Numbered from the stretch's first letter, positions 44,493-53,149 are shown. The stretch is 64,000 nt of DNA from Streptomyces sp. TN58 (GCF_001941845.1 NZ_CP018870.1:434001-498000); one strand, 5' to 3'. The notes: a model not told the origin generated them from the sequence alone. Program-made: numbers and translations.

Positions 44493-44640
44493 GGCGGGCG
44501 CCGATACGGCGTCGAGGGGGACGGTGAGACGGCGGCCGGCCGGGGTTCACCCGGCTGCACGGCCCGGGCTGCGGCTTCGCGGGCGGCCGCCGTCGCATAG
44601 TCGTGGCAGGCCCGGGCGGGGCGCCGTACCGGAGGGAGCG

Positions 44641-45411
44641 ATGGTGGTGGACATCGGACGGCGCGCCGCGCTCGCGGCGCTGCTCGCGGCAGGGCTCGTA
44701 CCGTGCGCGGATGCCGGGGCCGCAAGTCGTACGCCTGTCACGGAGGGTACGGCGGTCCCCTCCGGTCCGCGGCCGCCGGCGTCGCTGCTCGGCGAGGAGA
44801 TCCGTCGGCTGCCCACGTCCCGCAAGGTCGTGGCACTCACCTTCAACGCCGCCTGGGACGAGGCCGGGATCGACACCGTCCTGGCGGAACTGCGGCGGCG
44901 CGCGCTGCCCGCCACCTTCTTCCCGACCGGCGCCTTCGCCGCAGCGCACCCTCGGGCGGTGCGCACGATCGGCGCGGCGCACGGCCTGGGCAACCACTCC
45001 TACAGCCACCCCTACTTCGAGGAGCTCACCACGGCGCAGCGGGTGGAGGAGGTACGCCGTGCCGACGCGGCGATCCGGAAGGCCTCCGGTACGGAGCCGC
45101 TGCCGTTCTTCCGCTTCCCCTACAGCGCGACGACCCGGGACTGCGTCACCGACGTGAACGACCTGGGATACGCGGCGATCGAGTTCACCGCCGACACCAA
45201 CGGCTACCTCGGTCCGCAGGGCGGCATGAGCGTGGAGGCCGCCGTGGAGCGGGCCGTCGACGCCCTGTCCCCCGGAGCGATCATCCAGATGCACGTCGGC
45301 AGCAGCGGGGACGGGACCGTCCTCGACGCCGAGGCCCTCCCCCTGGTCATCGACGCCGCCGAAGCCGGGGGCTACACGGTCGTCGACCTCCGCGCATTCC
45401 TCGTGCCGTAG
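44641..45411 (+). CDS. Secreted polysaccharide deacetylase (NodB/CE4 family)
   Basis: 256 residues with a signal peptide (IGRRAALAALLAAGLVPCA) and GGAGGGAG before the ATG. The NodB domain (about 60-250) has motif 1 as VALTFNAAWDEAG, in place of the usual TFDDG, so the first catalytic Asp and metal Asp differ. Motif 2 HSYSHP is intact, as are FFRFPYSATT (motif 3) and IIQMHVGSSGDG (motif 5). The NAAWDE type of motif 1 occurs in PdaB-like proteins with weak or unknown activity. It would act on peptidoglycan or another N-acetylated polymer outside the membrane. Confidence 0.85.
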   Translation: MVVDIGRRAALAALLAAGLVPCADAGAASRTPVTEGTAVPSGPRPPASLLGEEIRRLPTSRKVVALTFNAAWDEAGIDTVLAELRRRALPATFFPTGAFAAAHPRAVRTIGAAHGLGNHSYSHPYFEELTTAQRVEEVRRADAAIRKASGTEPLPFFRFPYSATTRDCVTDVNDLGYAAIEFTADTNGYLGPQGGMSVEAAVERAVDALSPGAIIQMHVGSSGDGTVLDAEALPLVIDAAEAGGYTVVDLRAFLVP

Positions 45412-45494
45412 TGTCCACGGCGGCAGCGCGACGGGGCAGCGCCCGCGGACTCCGGGCGGTGGTGCGGGAGTTCTGCGCCGGCTCGGTAAAGCCC

Positions 45495-45517
45495 TTGACC
45501 TCAAGCGAGGTTCAGGT
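45495..45517 (+). promoter_or_regulatory. MerR-type operator in the DUF6069 promoter
   Basis: TTGACC at 45495 overlaps the 20-bp dyad ACCTCAAGCGAGGTTCAGGT (ACCT-x-AA in both arms). A dyad embedded just after -35 with a long spacer is the hallmark of MerR-family control. The expected -10 (19 nt on, GAGGCT) is poor, as usual for such promoters. No MerR gene is in the window. Confidence 0.55.
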
Positions 45518-45585
45518 CGGAGGCTTCTGCGTATGCCGCCGCGGCCGAACCGCAGCCCGGCACTTCACACGTTGGGGGAACTCAC

Positions 45586-46044
45586 ATGTCGCACAGTTCA
45601 CTTCGGGACTCCGGCTCTTCCGCGGCTGCCGTCGCCGCACCCTCTGCCCGCCGTTCCGGCTTCGGCTGGTGGAAGGTGCTCCTCACCGGTGCGGTCGGCG
45701 CGGCGGTGGCCAATCTGGTGGTCTTCGCCGCCGCCAAGGCGGCCGGTGCGTCGCTCGTCGTCATGGACGCCGGTGAGGAACACCCGATCACGATCGGAGG
45801 TGTGATCGGTTCGTCCGTCGTCCCGCTGGTCGTGGGATTGGGCGCCGCCCTGCTGTTGGCCCTGTGGAAGCCTGTGTTCCTGCGGATCGCGCAGTACGCG
45901 GGCACGGGTCTGGCACTGCTGTCGGTCGCCGGCCCGCTGTCGGCCGACGCCGACGGCGGGACCGTCGCGGCCCTGGCCCTCATGCACATCACCCTCGGCG
46001 TCGCGGTCTTCACTACCCTGCGGCTCCACCGCCGCCACCGCTGA
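45586..46044 (+). CDS. DUF6069-type four-helix membrane protein
   Basis: 152 residues. A Ser/Ala-rich tail of 25 residues precedes four helices: WKVLLTGAVGAAVANLVVFA, IGGVIGSSVVPLVVGLGAAL, AQYAGTGLALLSVAG and VAALALMHITLGVAVFTTL. ATG start in the string CTCACATG without a strong ribosome-binding site. The role is unknown; homologues are often under MerR or TetR control, and a MerR-type operator lies upstream here. Confidence 0.78.
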   Translation: MSHSSLRDSGSSAAAVAAPSARRSGFGWWKVLLTGAVGAAVANLVVFAAAKAAGASLVVMDAGEEHPITIGGVIGSSVVPLVVGLGAALLLALWKPVFLRIAQYAGTGLALLSVAGPLSADADGGTVAALALMHITLGVAVFTTLRLHRRHR

Positions 46045-46121
46045 GCCTGCCGCGGAAAACCGGTGCGTGGTGCGGGACGGGACCGCGTAGGGTCTCCCTG
46101 TTGATCAGGGGAAGGACACAC

Positions 46122-46835
46122 TTGCAGGTCAGAACCAGACGCGGGTTCCTGGGTGCGGTCGCCGCCGTCGCCGTGGCGTCGTCCGTCGGCGCCTGCGGCG
46201 GCCGGGGCGGGGCGGGCGCGAGGCGCGACGATCCGCTCGACGTACCGGCGGGCGCGCATCTGCCGGCGGCCCGCGAGTCCGTGGCCGCGGACGGCACCAC
46301 GATCGTGATCGGCGATCCGTCCGCCGCACTCTCCGTCCGGCTCTACGAGGACCTGAGCTGCCCCGCGTGCGCCGAGTTCGAGCTGGAGGGCACCGGCCCG
46401 TACCTGAAGCGGGCGGCCCGGAACGACGCACTGCAACTGCAGTTCACACTCGGCTCCTTCCTCGGTCCCGGGTCGAAGTTCGCCGCGAACGCGCTGCGCG
46501 CCGCCGTGGACCGGAACAAGTTCACCGAGTACCACGAGGTGCTGTACCGCCATCAGGCGAGGATGCGCAGGTCCGGCGGCTTCACCCGGGACCGGCTGCT
46601 GGCCCTGGCCGACACGGTGCCGGGCCTGCGCGGCCCGGAGTTCGACGCGGCCGTACGGGAGACCGCCCACCGGGAGTTCGTGGAGGCCTCGGACCGGGCG
46701 CTCGACGCGTCGGGGGTCACGTCGACTCCCACCATGGCGATCAACGGCGCCCTGGTCACTTCGGGCGGTCGCGGGCTCTACGAGGACCGCGACCGCCTGC
46801 ACCACCGTCTACGTAAAGCCGCGGCTCCGCGGTGA
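46122..46835 (+). CDS. Tat-exported DsbA-like thioredoxin-fold lipoprotein
   Basis: 237 residues from TTG with GGGGAAGGA 6 nt before it. A twin-arginine motif RTRRGFLGAVAAVAV is followed by lipobox VGAC near residue 24. Thioredoxin_4/DsbA-like domain: VRLYEDLSCPACAEFELEG with the CxxC site CPAC, LQLQFTLGSFLGPGSKFAAN, and the cis-Pro loop GVTSTPTMAINGALV. It acts outside the membrane as a disulfide oxidase or isomerase. The stop overlaps the next gene's GTG by 4 nt. Confidence 0.87.
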   Translation: MQVRTRRGFLGAVAAVAVASSVGACGGRGGAGARRDDPLDVPAGAHLPAARESVAADGTTIVIGDPSAALSVRLYEDLSCPACAEFELEGTGPYLKRAARNDALQLQFTLGSFLGPGSKFAANALRAAVDRNKFTEYHEVLYRHQARMRRSGGFTRDRLLALADTVPGLRGPEFDAAVRETAHREFVEASDRALDASGVTSTPTMAINGALVTSGGRGLYEDRDRLHHRLRKAAAPR

Positions 46836-47424
46836 CCGTTGGGGAACTGCGGGCCGCCACCGGCGACCCGTGCTTCGGCCCCGTCACCGCAGAGGCGGTG
46901 GGGCTCGGCTTCGACGCCATGTTGAGGCTCGACCCGAGGGAGTCGGCCGTGTTCACGGTCGAGGACCTGAGCGACGGCCGGGTGATCGGCATGGCCGACT
47001 ACCGGGACCTCGACCCGTACACCGGCGTGGCGACGCTCGGGACAACCATCGGCGAGCAGGAGTTCTGGGGCCGCGGACACGGCAGGGACGCCCTGCGGCT
47101 GCTCGTGGACCACCTGTTCGCGCGTATCCGCTGACCCGGCTGGAGCCGGACACCTGGAGCGGCGACGAACGCGCCGTCCGCGCCTTCGCCGGCTCGGGCT
47201 TCCGCGAGGAGGGCCGCCGCCGGGCCGCCGTGCTGGTGGAGGGCGAGCGCTACGACCGCGTGCTCTTCGGGATGCTCCGCGAGGAGTGGGCGAAGCAGCT
47301 CTGGCCCTGCCGGACTGACCGCCCTGTCCTCCCGGGCCGGGCCGGGCCGACTGACCGCCCACACCGACCTACGGTCTCCCGTAGCGACCTTCCGGCCTTG
47401 CGAGGCGGCAAGGTGAACGGGTGA
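46832..47424 (+). pseudogene. Frameshifted GNAT acetyltransferase
   Basis: The first frame reads AVFTVEDLSDGRVIGMADYR, then GEQEFWGRGHGRDALRLLVD and HLFARIR, then stops at 47132. The second frame continues the same domain: LTRLEPDTWSGDERAVRAFA, then SGFREEGRRRAAVLVEGERY and DRVLFGMLREEW. Inserting one base near 47130 (ATC-CG-CTG) joins them, so a single-base deletion is likely. The Q/R-x-x-G-x-G/A acetyl-CoA motif (WGRGHG) is intact. The N-terminus also looks short by about 30 residues. Either a genuine pseudogene or an assembly error. Confidence 0.72.
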
Positions 47425-47996
47425 CCGGCCGAGGCCGCCCCGCAGGGGATCCCCTCGCGCCGGGCACCTTCGACAATCCTTCAGCGCCCCGCGCGCACCC
47501 ACCTGTGCGCCGTCGTCGTCGACGGCCGAGTCGCCCGTCCCGCCCGCCCACGCGCACCGCCGAGGACCCGGCCGTGGACGACCCGCCCCCGCTGCCGCAG
47601 CAGTTGGGCACGGGCCGACCGTTGGGTTTCGGCAACTCGTGGGCCCCGTAAGGGAGCCGAGGAGACCACGGGCCCCCGGGCGGACGCCGGCCCTCACCGC
47701 TCGTGACGGAGAGAATTCGGCAGGTAGTAATTAGGTGAATTCCTGACTGAATTCCCGTCAACAAGCCTCCGCATCATATCTCGATTTGATAACAACCGAC
47801 CTCCATAGGACTGGACCTTTCGCGTGCGACGCGCGTAACTCCCTTTAAATCGCGGCATGTTGAGTGTTCGTCAAATCATGCCAACAGGTAACGGAATGAT
47901 TTCCCGGGCCGCGCCCCCGTTTGTCCGAATTCTCCGCCGCATTTGTCTGGCAGGCTTCCGCGCACCCCATCAGTCCGACAACGATTTGAGGTGCCC
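47425..47996. other. Long A/T-rich upstream region of the metalloprotease gene
   Basis: No credible gene. From about 47700 the base composition drops well below the surroundings (AATTAGGTGAATTCC, TCTCGATTTGATAACAA, CCCTTTAAATCG). A hairpin lies at 47854-47882. Probably a large regulatory or transcript-leader region for the secreted protease, or a remnant of acquired DNA. Confidence 0.55.
47854..47882. other. Bulged hairpin / inverted repeat before the protease gene
   Basis: GGCATG-TTGA pairs with TCAA-AT-CATGCC around a 7-nt loop, ten base pairs with a 2-nt bulge, 115 bp before the start. Could be an operator dyad or an RNA leader element. Confidence 0.5.
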
Positions 47997-50054
47997 ATGA
48001 CGGGACGTCGCAGACGCACTGCAACCGATCACCGCCGCAAACCCCGGCGCTTGATACTCGCCACCGCCGCCGTGGCAGCCGGAGCCGTGATCGCCGCGGG
48101 CATCGCCTACTCCGGGCTCGGCGACGGTGCCCAGGCCGCCGGATCCGTCGAGGCCGCGGCCTCCGCTCCGGCCGCCGCCCCCGCCCGGGACGAGGAGCCC
48201 GAACCCCTCTCCGCCGCGCCCGCCAACGAGAGCGCGCGCGGCATGGTCTACGACGGTCTGCAGCCGGCGCCCAAGGGCGACCGCTGCGTCGGCGTCTACC
48301 GCACCGGAGACGGGCACTGCACGCACGGCCCCGACGCCCCGCCGAAGGGCGTCGACATCACGAAGGACATCCCGCCGGCCGTCAAGGAGACGGCCCCGGC
48401 GGCCGATCCGGCCAAGCCCTCCACCGACGACCCGGCCACCAAGGAAGGCGGCGGGCGTCCTCAGGACGCGCCCGCGGCCGACGCCTCGGCGACCAAGGCC
48501 ACCGCGCCCGCGCCCGCCGCCGCAGAGGGCAGCCAGGCCGTCGCCGCGGGCCCCGCCGGCCAGACCGTCCAGTGTGACGGCGACGGCAGCAGCGGCAACC
48601 GCGTGCAGGTCGTGTACGTCCATGCCCCGGGCAAGGACCGCTACTCCGAGTACCTCGCCTCGTTCCGCAAGTGGGCGGCCGACGCCGACCTCATCTACTC
48701 GGCGAGCGCCAAGGAGACCGGCGGCGTCCGGCACATCCGCTACGTGACCGCCGCGGACTGCACCCCCACCGTGCTCAACATCGAGCTCCCGGCCAACGCC
48801 CTGGCGGAGTTCAGCGCGACCAACAACGCGCTCGCCGCCAAGGGTCTCGACCGCCGCGACCGCAAGTACATGATCTTCGCCGACAGCCAGGTCTACTGCG
48901 GCATAGGCACCTTCGCGGGCGACGAGCGCCCCGGCCAGAACAACCAGAGCAACTTCGGCCCCTCCTACGGGCGTACCGACTCCGGTTGCTGGGGCGGTCA
49001 CACCGCCGCGCACGAACTCGGCCACAACCTGGGCGCCGTCAACAACAGCGCCCCGAACACCAGCCGCGGCGCGCACTGCACCGACGAGTACGACGTCATG
49101 TGCTACTCGGACACCCCGTACTACCCGAAGATGCGCAACATCTGCACCAACCAGGCGTCCGAGAACATCCTGGACTGCAACCACGACGACTACTTCCACA
49201 CCAGTCCCAAGGCCGGCAGCTATCTGGCCACGCACTGGAACATCGCGGACAACCAGTTCCTGATGAAGACCAAGGGCGGTGGCGGCGGTACGGACCCCGG
49301 TCCCAACCCGACGCCGACGCCCACGAAGAAGCCGTCGCCGACGCCGACCAAGAAGCCGACCGGCGGACCGACGGTGACGGCCGCCCAGATCCAGTCCACC
49401 TCCGTCGTGGTGAGCTGGCCGAAGGTCGAGGGCACCGCCTGGTACCAGGTGATGCTGAACGGCAAGCACCTGACCTGGGTCCAGTCGCAGGTGCTGCGCA
49501 TCTACAACCTGCAGCCCAACACCTCGTACACGGTGACCGTGTCCGCCCGTGACGGCTCCGGCCGCGACACCGGACCCGGCAAGGCCGCGACGTTCCGTAC
49601 GACCGGGGCCGGCGGCGGGGCGACCACCCCGGGCAGCCGCTACACGCTCGGCAACGGCAGCACCGGCATGGCCGCGGAGGTCTGGGGCGGCCGCACCGCC
49701 GACGGCACCGTGCTCGTCGGCGGCCGCGCCAACGGCTACGCCCAGCAGCAGTGGTACTTCGACGACGCGGGCAGCGGGCAGGTCCGCATCCGGTCCGCGG
49801 CCTCCGGCAAGTGCCTCCAGCCGGGCGGCGCGCCCGCCCAGGGCATGTGGGTCGCCCAGCAGGCCTGTGACAAGAACAACGGTGCGCAGGCCTGGAAGCT
49901 GACGACCCGCGGTGGCGCGGTCACCGTGACGGACCCGAGCGGCGGCTTCGCCCTCACCGTCAGCAACCGCCCTTACTACGGGAACTGGCTGCTCGACCTC
50001 CAGCGTGCGGACGGCCGCGCGACGCAGGCCTGGACCATCCAGAAGTCCGGCTGA
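47997..50054 (+). CDS. Secreted zinc metalloprotease with FN3 and ricin-lectin domains
   Basis: 685 residues. Basic start and signal/anchor helix (RLILATAAVAAGAVIAAGIA), a long Ala/Pro/Lys linker to about 195, then the protease domain with TAAHELGHNLGAV (His339, Glu340, His343) and a Met-turn-like DEYDVMCYSD. The third metzincin ligand position (residue 349) is Asn; His in GAHCTD is a possible substitute. After a Thr/Pro/Lys linker come FN3 (about 440-530: TSVVVSWPKVEGTAWYQVML) and a ricin-type lectin (about 545-685: WGGRTADGTVLVGG, ending QAWTIQKSG). It degrades extracellular protein, possibly while bound to glycans. Start at ATG behind GAGG. Confidence 0.87.
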   Translation: MTGRRRRTATDHRRKPRRLILATAAVAAGAVIAAGIAYSGLGDGAQAAGSVEAAASAPAAAPARDEEPEPLSAAPANESARGMVYDGLQPAPKGDRCVGVYRTGDGHCTHGPDAPPKGVDITKDIPPAVKETAPAADPAKPSTDDPATKEGGGRPQDAPAADASATKATAPAPAAAEGSQAVAAGPAGQTVQCDGDGSSGNRVQVVYVHAPGKDRYSEYLASFRKWAADADLIYSASAKETGGVRHIRYVTAADCTPTVLNIELPANALAEFSATNNALAAKGLDRRDRKYMIFADSQVYCGIGTFAGDERPGQNNQSNFGPSYGRTDSGCWGGHTAAHELGHNLGAVNNSAPNTSRGAHCTDEYDVMCYSDTPYYPKMRNICTNQASENILDCNHDDYFHTSPKAGSYLATHWNIADNQFLMKTKGGGGGTDPGPNPTPTPTKKPSPTPTKKPTGGPTVTAAQIQSTSVVVSWPKVEGTAWYQVMLNGKHLTWVQSQVLRIYNLQPNTSYTVTVSARDGSGRDTGPGKAATFRTTGAGGGATTPGSRYTLGNGSTGMAAEVWGGRTADGTVLVGGRANGYAQQQWYFDDAGSGQVRIRSAASGKCLQPGGAPAQGMWVAQQACDKNNGAQAWKLTTRGGAVTVTDPSGGFALTVSNRPYYGNWLLDLQRADGRATQAWTIQKSG

Positions 50055-50068
50055 GCACCGCCGCCACG

Positions 50069-50104
50069 CCCGGTGCCGAGGCGCACTCCACGCCTCGGCG
50101 CCGG
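50069..50104 (+). terminator. Terminator 1 after the metalloprotease
   Basis: GCCGAGGCG pairs with CGCCTCGGC around a 7-nt loop, with further CGG/CCG pairing outside. Confidence 0.75.
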
Positions 50105-50131
50105 GGCCACCCCGTGACGCCGTGAAACCGC

Positions 50132-50166
50132 CCGGCGGACGGCCGCCCCGTGCGGCCGTCCGCCGG
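50132..50166 (+). terminator. Terminator 2, 15-bp perfect stem followed by TTT
   Basis: CCGGCGGACGGCCGC pairs with its complement around CCCGT and is followed by TTTCCCC. It lies 31 nt before the next start, so it could also be a leader hairpin of that gene. Confidence 0.75.
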
Positions 50167-50197
50167 TTTCCCCTCTTCTCGACCGGAGCACCCGACG

Positions 50198-50869
50198 ATG
50201 CGCATACGAATCGCTCTCTCCGCCACCCTGGCCGCACTCGGTCTCATGTTCCTGATCCCCGGCGCCGCCCATGCCCACGGCGACACCCTGAAGGTGGTGG
50301 TGACCGGTCAACGCGCCGGCCATGTCACCACCGACATCACCTGGGAGAACGACGGGGACGCCGTCGACGAGACGGTCGCCGCCACCGTCAACGCGGTCAG
50401 CCCCGACGGCTCCCGCACCATGGGCCCCTGGCGGCTGGTCCGCGACCCGGCGGCGGCGCCCGCCGGCTGGACCACCGCCGAGGTGCTGCCGCCCGGTTCG
50501 TGGAAGGTGACCGTCGAGGTGGGCTTCCCCGCACTCGGCAAGGGTGAAGCCGAAGTCGGCGTCCCCGTGGTGGATCCGGCTCCGACCACCGGCGCGGGGA
50601 CCGCCGGCGCGGGGACCACCGCCACCGGGACGACGGACTCCGCGACCGGCGGCACTCCGGCCGTGTCGGCCCCGACCCCGGCCTCCGCCTCCGGTTCCGG
50701 TTCCTCGTCCCCCGCTCCGGCTTCCTCCGCTACGCAGGCCGTCTCCGGCACCGACGGCGACGCCGTCTGGTGGACCACGGCGGGTGTCGCGGTGACGGCC
50801 CTCGCGGGGGCGGGCGTGGGCCTGCTGCTGCGCCGGCGCCGGATGCGCGGCGCGTGCAGGACGTCGTAG
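50198..50869 (+). CDS. Secreted, C-terminally anchored Ig-like protein of unknown function
   Basis: 223 residues: signal peptide (IALSATLAALGLMFLIPGAA, cleaved near AHAHG), then an about 85-residue beta-sandwich (DTLKVVVTGQRAGHVTTDIT, then AATVNAVSPDGSRTMGPWRL). A Thr/Ser/Pro/Gly-rich stalk and a C-terminal helix follow (WWTTAGVAVTALAGAGVGLL) ending in RRRR. The start after HAHG recalls CopC-type copper proteins but the metal ligands are not evident. It likely sits on the membrane outer face. Confidence 0.75.
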   Translation: MRIRIALSATLAALGLMFLIPGAAHAHGDTLKVVVTGQRAGHVTTDITWENDGDAVDETVAATVNAVSPDGSRTMGPWRLVRDPAAAPAGWTTAEVLPPGSWKVTVEVGFPALGKGEAEVGVPVVDPAPTTGAGTAGAGTTATGTTDSATGGTPAVSAPTPASASGSGSSSPAPASSATQAVSGTDGDAVWWTTAGVAVTALAGAGVGLLLRRRRMRGACRTS

Positions 50870-50996
50870 CGGGCCGGTAGCCGGTCCCCCGGCCTGGGGC
50901 GGGAACCCGGGCGGCGGATCATGCGTCGTAGCCTGCGACGTCGCGCCCGCGTCCGCCGGACGGGAAGGGCCGGCGGGGACGGAGGGGCCGGAGCGG

Positions 50997-52010
50997 GTGG
51001 GCAGGATTCCGGTACGGCGGGCCGCCCGCCGCGGGGAAGACAGCGCGGTCGGCGGCGCTGCGGCCCGCACGGCTGCGGCCGGGCGCGGACGGCTCCTCGC
51101 CGCGCTCGCGCTGCTGACCGCCGCCGTCCTGGTGTTCCACTCGGCCGTGCCCAATGCGGTGGGCCGCCTCGGCAGCCTGCTGGAGGCCTTCCTGCCCTGG
51201 GCCGGCCTGGCGGTGCCGCTGCTGCTCGTGGCGGCACTCGTACGCCGCTCCGCCCTCGCGACGGCGGCCACGCTGCTGCCCTCGCTGGCCTGGCTGGGCC
51301 TCTTCGGCGGGCTGCTCCTCCCGGCGGAGGACGGTCCCGCCGATCTGACGGTGGTCCAGCACAACGTCAGTGACGAGAACCGGGACCCTTCGGGCACCGC
51401 GGCCGCACTGGCCGATGCCGCGCCGGACCTCATCGCCCTGGAGGAGCTGACCGCCTCGGCGCTGCCGGCCTACACGCAGGCGCTGGCTTCGCGGTATCCG
51501 CACCACGCCGTCGAGGGAACGGTCGGCCTCTGGTCGAGGTACCCGCTGACCGGCGTCCGCCGGCTGGACATCAGGCCGGCGGCGATCGGCGAGGACTGGA
51601 GCCGTGGCCTGCGGGCCGGCGTGAGCACGCCGCGGGGCGAGGTCGCCGTGTACGTCGCCCACCTGCCCTCGGTCCGCATCCGGCCGTCCGGCTTCGCCAC
51701 GCAGCTGCGGGACGAGAGCGCGCGACTGCTGGGCGCGGCCGTCGCCGCCGAGCCGGTGGCGCGGGTGGTGCTGCTGGGCGACCTCAACGGCACCGTGTAC
51801 GACCGGGGGCTCGCTCCGCTGACCTCTCGGATGGAGGTGCCCCGGCGGGGGTTCGCCCTCAGCTGGCCCGCGTCCTTCCCGGTCTCCCGGATCGACCAGG
51901 TCCTGGCGCGCTCGGCGTCCGTGTCCGACATCCGCACCCTGCCGGCCACCGGGAGCGACCACCTGCCGGTCGTCGCCCGCATCACGCTGGACCGGCCGCC
52001 CGCCTCGTAG
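50997..52010 (+). CDS. Membrane-anchored endonuclease/exonuclease/phosphatase (EEP) family protein
   Basis: 337 residues, GTG start. Three helices at about 33-115 (LLAALALLTAAVLVFHSAVP; LPWAGLAVPLLLVAALV; TLLPSLAWLGLFGGLLL) anchor an extracellular EEP domain: LTVVQHNVSDENRDPSGTAA, DLIALEELT (metal Glu), VVLLGDLNGTVYD, and GSDHLPVVARI with the catalytic His. Extracytoplasmic EEP enzymes hydrolyse nucleic acids or phospho-lipids; the substrate is unknown. Its last 29 nt overlap tail-to-tail with the SRAP gene. Confidence 0.87.
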   Translation: MGRIPVRRAARRGEDSAVGGAAARTAAAGRGRLLAALALLTAAVLVFHSAVPNAVGRLGSLLEAFLPWAGLAVPLLLVAALVRRSALATAATLLPSLAWLGLFGGLLLPAEDGPADLTVVQHNVSDENRDPSGTAAALADAAPDLIALEELTASALPAYTQALASRYPHHAVEGTVGLWSRYPLTGVRRLDIRPAAIGEDWSRGLRAGVSTPRGEVAVYVAHLPSVRIRPSGFATQLRDESARLLGAAVAAEPVARVVLLGDLNGTVYDRGLAPLTSRMEVPRRGFALSWPASFPVSRIDQVLARSASVSDIRTLPATGSDHLPVVARITLDRPPAS

Positions 52011-52752
52011 CCGGATCGCCGTCCGCCGGGGGGTCGAGGAGCTCAGGCCCGTTGTTGCGCACGTTGTTGACCGCCGTCGAGACGGGGCGGACGTCCAGCC
52101 GCCCGCCCCCGGGGGCGGCGAGCAGGGCGCGCAGTTCGTCCGCGTCCTGGTGTGAGGGGTCGAGCCAGGCCCCGTAGTCGGCCGGGGCGAGGGCGAGCGG
52201 CATACGGGGGTGGACGCGGCCGGCCGCGTCGGTCGCCTCGGTGGTGATGACGGTGCAGGTGGCCCACCAGGCCGCCGGATCGTCGTCGTCCGCGACTCCC
52301 GGGTCGCGCCAGAACTCGTACAGCCCGGCCATCGCCATCACCGCGCCGTCCTCGGGGCGGATGAAGTACGGCTGCTTGTACGCCTTGGCCCCGGCGGAGG
52401 CGGGGACCGCCTGCCACTCGTAGAAGCCGTCCGCGGGCAGCAGGCAGCGGCGCTTGGCGAAGGCGCGCCGGTAGGCGGGCTTCTCGTGCACCGTCTCCAC
52501 CCGCGCGTTGATCATCTTCGCGCCGCCGGTCGGGCTCTTCGACCACGACGGCACCAGGCCCCACCGCAGCGGCCGCAGTCGCCGCTCCAGCAGCCCGGTG
52601 TCCCGGTCGGCGCGCTCCAGCACCGCCCAGACCGCGTCGGTGGGGGCGACGTTCCAGCTGGGCTCCAGCGCATGTCCGGGATCCGGGGGCGCGGCCCGGA
52701 ACAGGCCGGACAGATCCTCGGGACCGCGGGTGGAGACGTATCGGCCGCACAT
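51982..52752 (-). CDS. SRAP protein (SOS response-associated, YedK/HMCES family)
   Basis: 256 residues. Met-Cys2 start: MCGRYVSTRGPEDLSGLF; Cys2 is exposed by removal of Met and cross-links to abasic sites. Other conserved blocks are SWNVAPTDAVWAVLE, LRWGLVPSWSKSP, MINARVETVHEKPAYRRAF, CLLPADGFYEW and the His-bearing VHPRMPLALAP. SRAP proteins shield abasic sites in single-stranded DNA at forks. The gene appears leaderless (CAGGGT then GGGGGT before the ATG). 3' ends overlap with the EEP gene by 29 nt. Confidence 0.92.
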   Translation of the reverse strand: MCGRYVSTRGPEDLSGLFRAAPPDPGHALEPSWNVAPTDAVWAVLERADRDTGLLERRLRPLRWGLVPSWSKSPTGGAKMINARVETVHEKPAYRRAFAKRRCLLPADGFYEWQAVPASAGAKAYKQPYFIRPEDGAVMAMAGLYEFWRDPGVADDDDPAAWWATCTVITTEATDAAGRVHPRMPLALAPADYGAWLDPSHQDADELRALLAAPGGGRLDVRPVSTAVNNVRNNGPELLDPPADGDPATRRAAGPA

Positions 52753-53149
52753 ACCCCCCACCCTGCCATCTGCGACCGTCTCCCGGCGGCTCCGCCGCGA
52801 ACCACCCCGGCGCGTCCAAGGGGCGTGAATACTGCCGGGCACCGGCAATGACGCGAGAGCAAGTCCCAGGACAGTATGGGGACTCCAGGGCGCACCGGGG
52901 GCTTTCCTGCCGGACGCCGGAACCGCATGTCGACGCGTGCCGACTCGCGCCGGCTCGCGCCGACTCGCGGTGTACGCCGGCCGGGGGGCGGGAGGGGGGA
53001 AGCGCTCCGTCCGCGCGGTGGTTCCGGCGGCTCCCGCGCCGCGGCTCCTCCGCGGCGATCACGGCGTCCGTCGTCCGCCCGCGTCCGTCGTCCGCTTACG
53101 GCGGTTCATCCGTGCCACGCCGGCACTCACTCCCAAGGGGGGATTCCTC
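52753..53149. other. Upstream region of the flotillin-like gene with short repeats
   Basis: No gene is supported. Three 10-bp units (CGACTCGCGC, CGGCTCGCGC, CGACTCGCGG) occupy 52941-52970. GCGTCCGTCGTCCGC is duplicated at 53064-53078 and 53081-53095 (17-bp period). The latter pair lies 55 bp before the flotillin start and may be an operator. Confidence 0.5.
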
